Of a stretch of 64,000 nucleotides of DNA, positions 63,394 to 64,000 are shown piece by piece. Each line of letters opens with the position of its first letter. The stretch's first letter is position 1. Below the pieces are notes generated by a model. It had not been told where the DNA came from. It searched no databases and saw only the letters and a list, made by a program, of their open reading frames with translations. The position numbers and the translations under genes are program-made. The stretch comes from Prinia subflava (lineage: Eukaryota > Chordata > Aves > Passeriformes > Cisticolidae), in the NCBI RefSeq assembly GCF_021018805.1, contig NC_086248.1, forward strand, positions 63,187,985 to 63,251,984. The letters are read 5' to 3'.

Positions 63394-64000
63394 AGGGTGG
63401 CTGGGAAGAATATTTACTACCCTTTGTTACTATTTATTATAATGTAAATACCCCAGAAGAGGAGAAGTGGGTGCACCAAACTTAAGGAAGTTGGTAGGAG
63501 GAGAGACTACAGTCACAGTCATGTCCTGCTCTGACTGCTAGTCAGCAGCACCCAGTTCCAAAAGCACATCCCTTTACTCATTCCAGTACCAAGCCTGCAC
63601 TAATGGCAGCCTAACCATGACAGGAGGTGTTGGCCCTCTGTGTGCCGTGTTCAGCTCTCAACAGCAACACACTCAAGTGTGGATCAGAAACAAGCAATGG
63701 TTCAAGCCAATGGTTCGGCCAATCCTGTGTTCCATTCCACGCAGAACATGTTGTTTAAACACACAGGAAAACAGGCAGCACGTAGAATACACTAAAAACA
63801 GCACACATATGGCTGTTTGTTGTTTATTGAGTTCCAATGGTATGTTCAGCAACTTGCATGGGAATCTTCCAGTGAAATTATTTAAGCCATTCCAAGTTAT
63901 AGCATCTCATTTTTCCACCCCAATATTTACAGATTGGCCTGATTCCTTAAGCAGGCTCCAGCTCTTACAGACAGTGTGGAAATTTTACCAGCAGGATGTA
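63394..64000. other. Non-coding unique sequence to window end
   Basis: About 600 bp with no gene, RNA or repeat recognised. Confidence 0.6.

Overview
This window looks like vertebrate nuclear DNA, most likely from a bird. It is AT-rich and CpG-poor, dominated by single-copy non-coding sequence, and has no open reading frame longer than about 130 codons on either strand. The taxonomic call rests mainly on two CR1 retrotransposon 3' ends. The one at about 36071-36335 ends in the typical avian CR1 tail (TTCCAACCC, then ATTCTATGATTCTTTGATT), and the one at about 29598-30070 is the same family on the opposite strand. A 458-bp solo LTR at 13537-13994 resembles songbird endogenous-retrovirus LTRs as I remember them, so a passerine is possible but not proven. 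I could not identify the chromosome or any nearby gene.

Layout. 1-9300: unique AT-rich sequence with short simple repeats, a perfect 26-bp palindrome and one weak exon-like segment (5192-5276). 9300-9900: a 70-bp A-rich tract, then the best exon candidate in the window (minus strand, 9602-9891, splice-like ends and a 79-codon open frame). 9900-14000: unique sequence, an 11-bp-stem inverted repeat and the solo LTR. 14000-28780: a long unique stretch with homeodomain-type AT-rich patches that could be conserved non-coding elements. 28780-37400: a GATA-type microsatellite, a minus-strand CR1, a 55-bp T run, a plus-strand CR1 and a MIR-like SINE relic. 40700-42420: an old, decayed CR1/L3-class LINE relic (minus strand), with a local tandem amplification inside it. 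42420-64000: unique sequence with scattered simple repeats, a 42-bp two-copy tandem duplication, a p53-type response-element cluster at 61292-61341 and a near-perfect hairpin at 63367-63393.

No confident protein-coding gene, tRNA, rRNA, snRNA, CRISPR array or bacterial-type operon is present. The sequence fits a gene desert or the interior of a very long intron. I found no new biological system. The observations most worth checking are the minus-strand exon candidate, the p53-type cluster and the structurally complete solo LTR.
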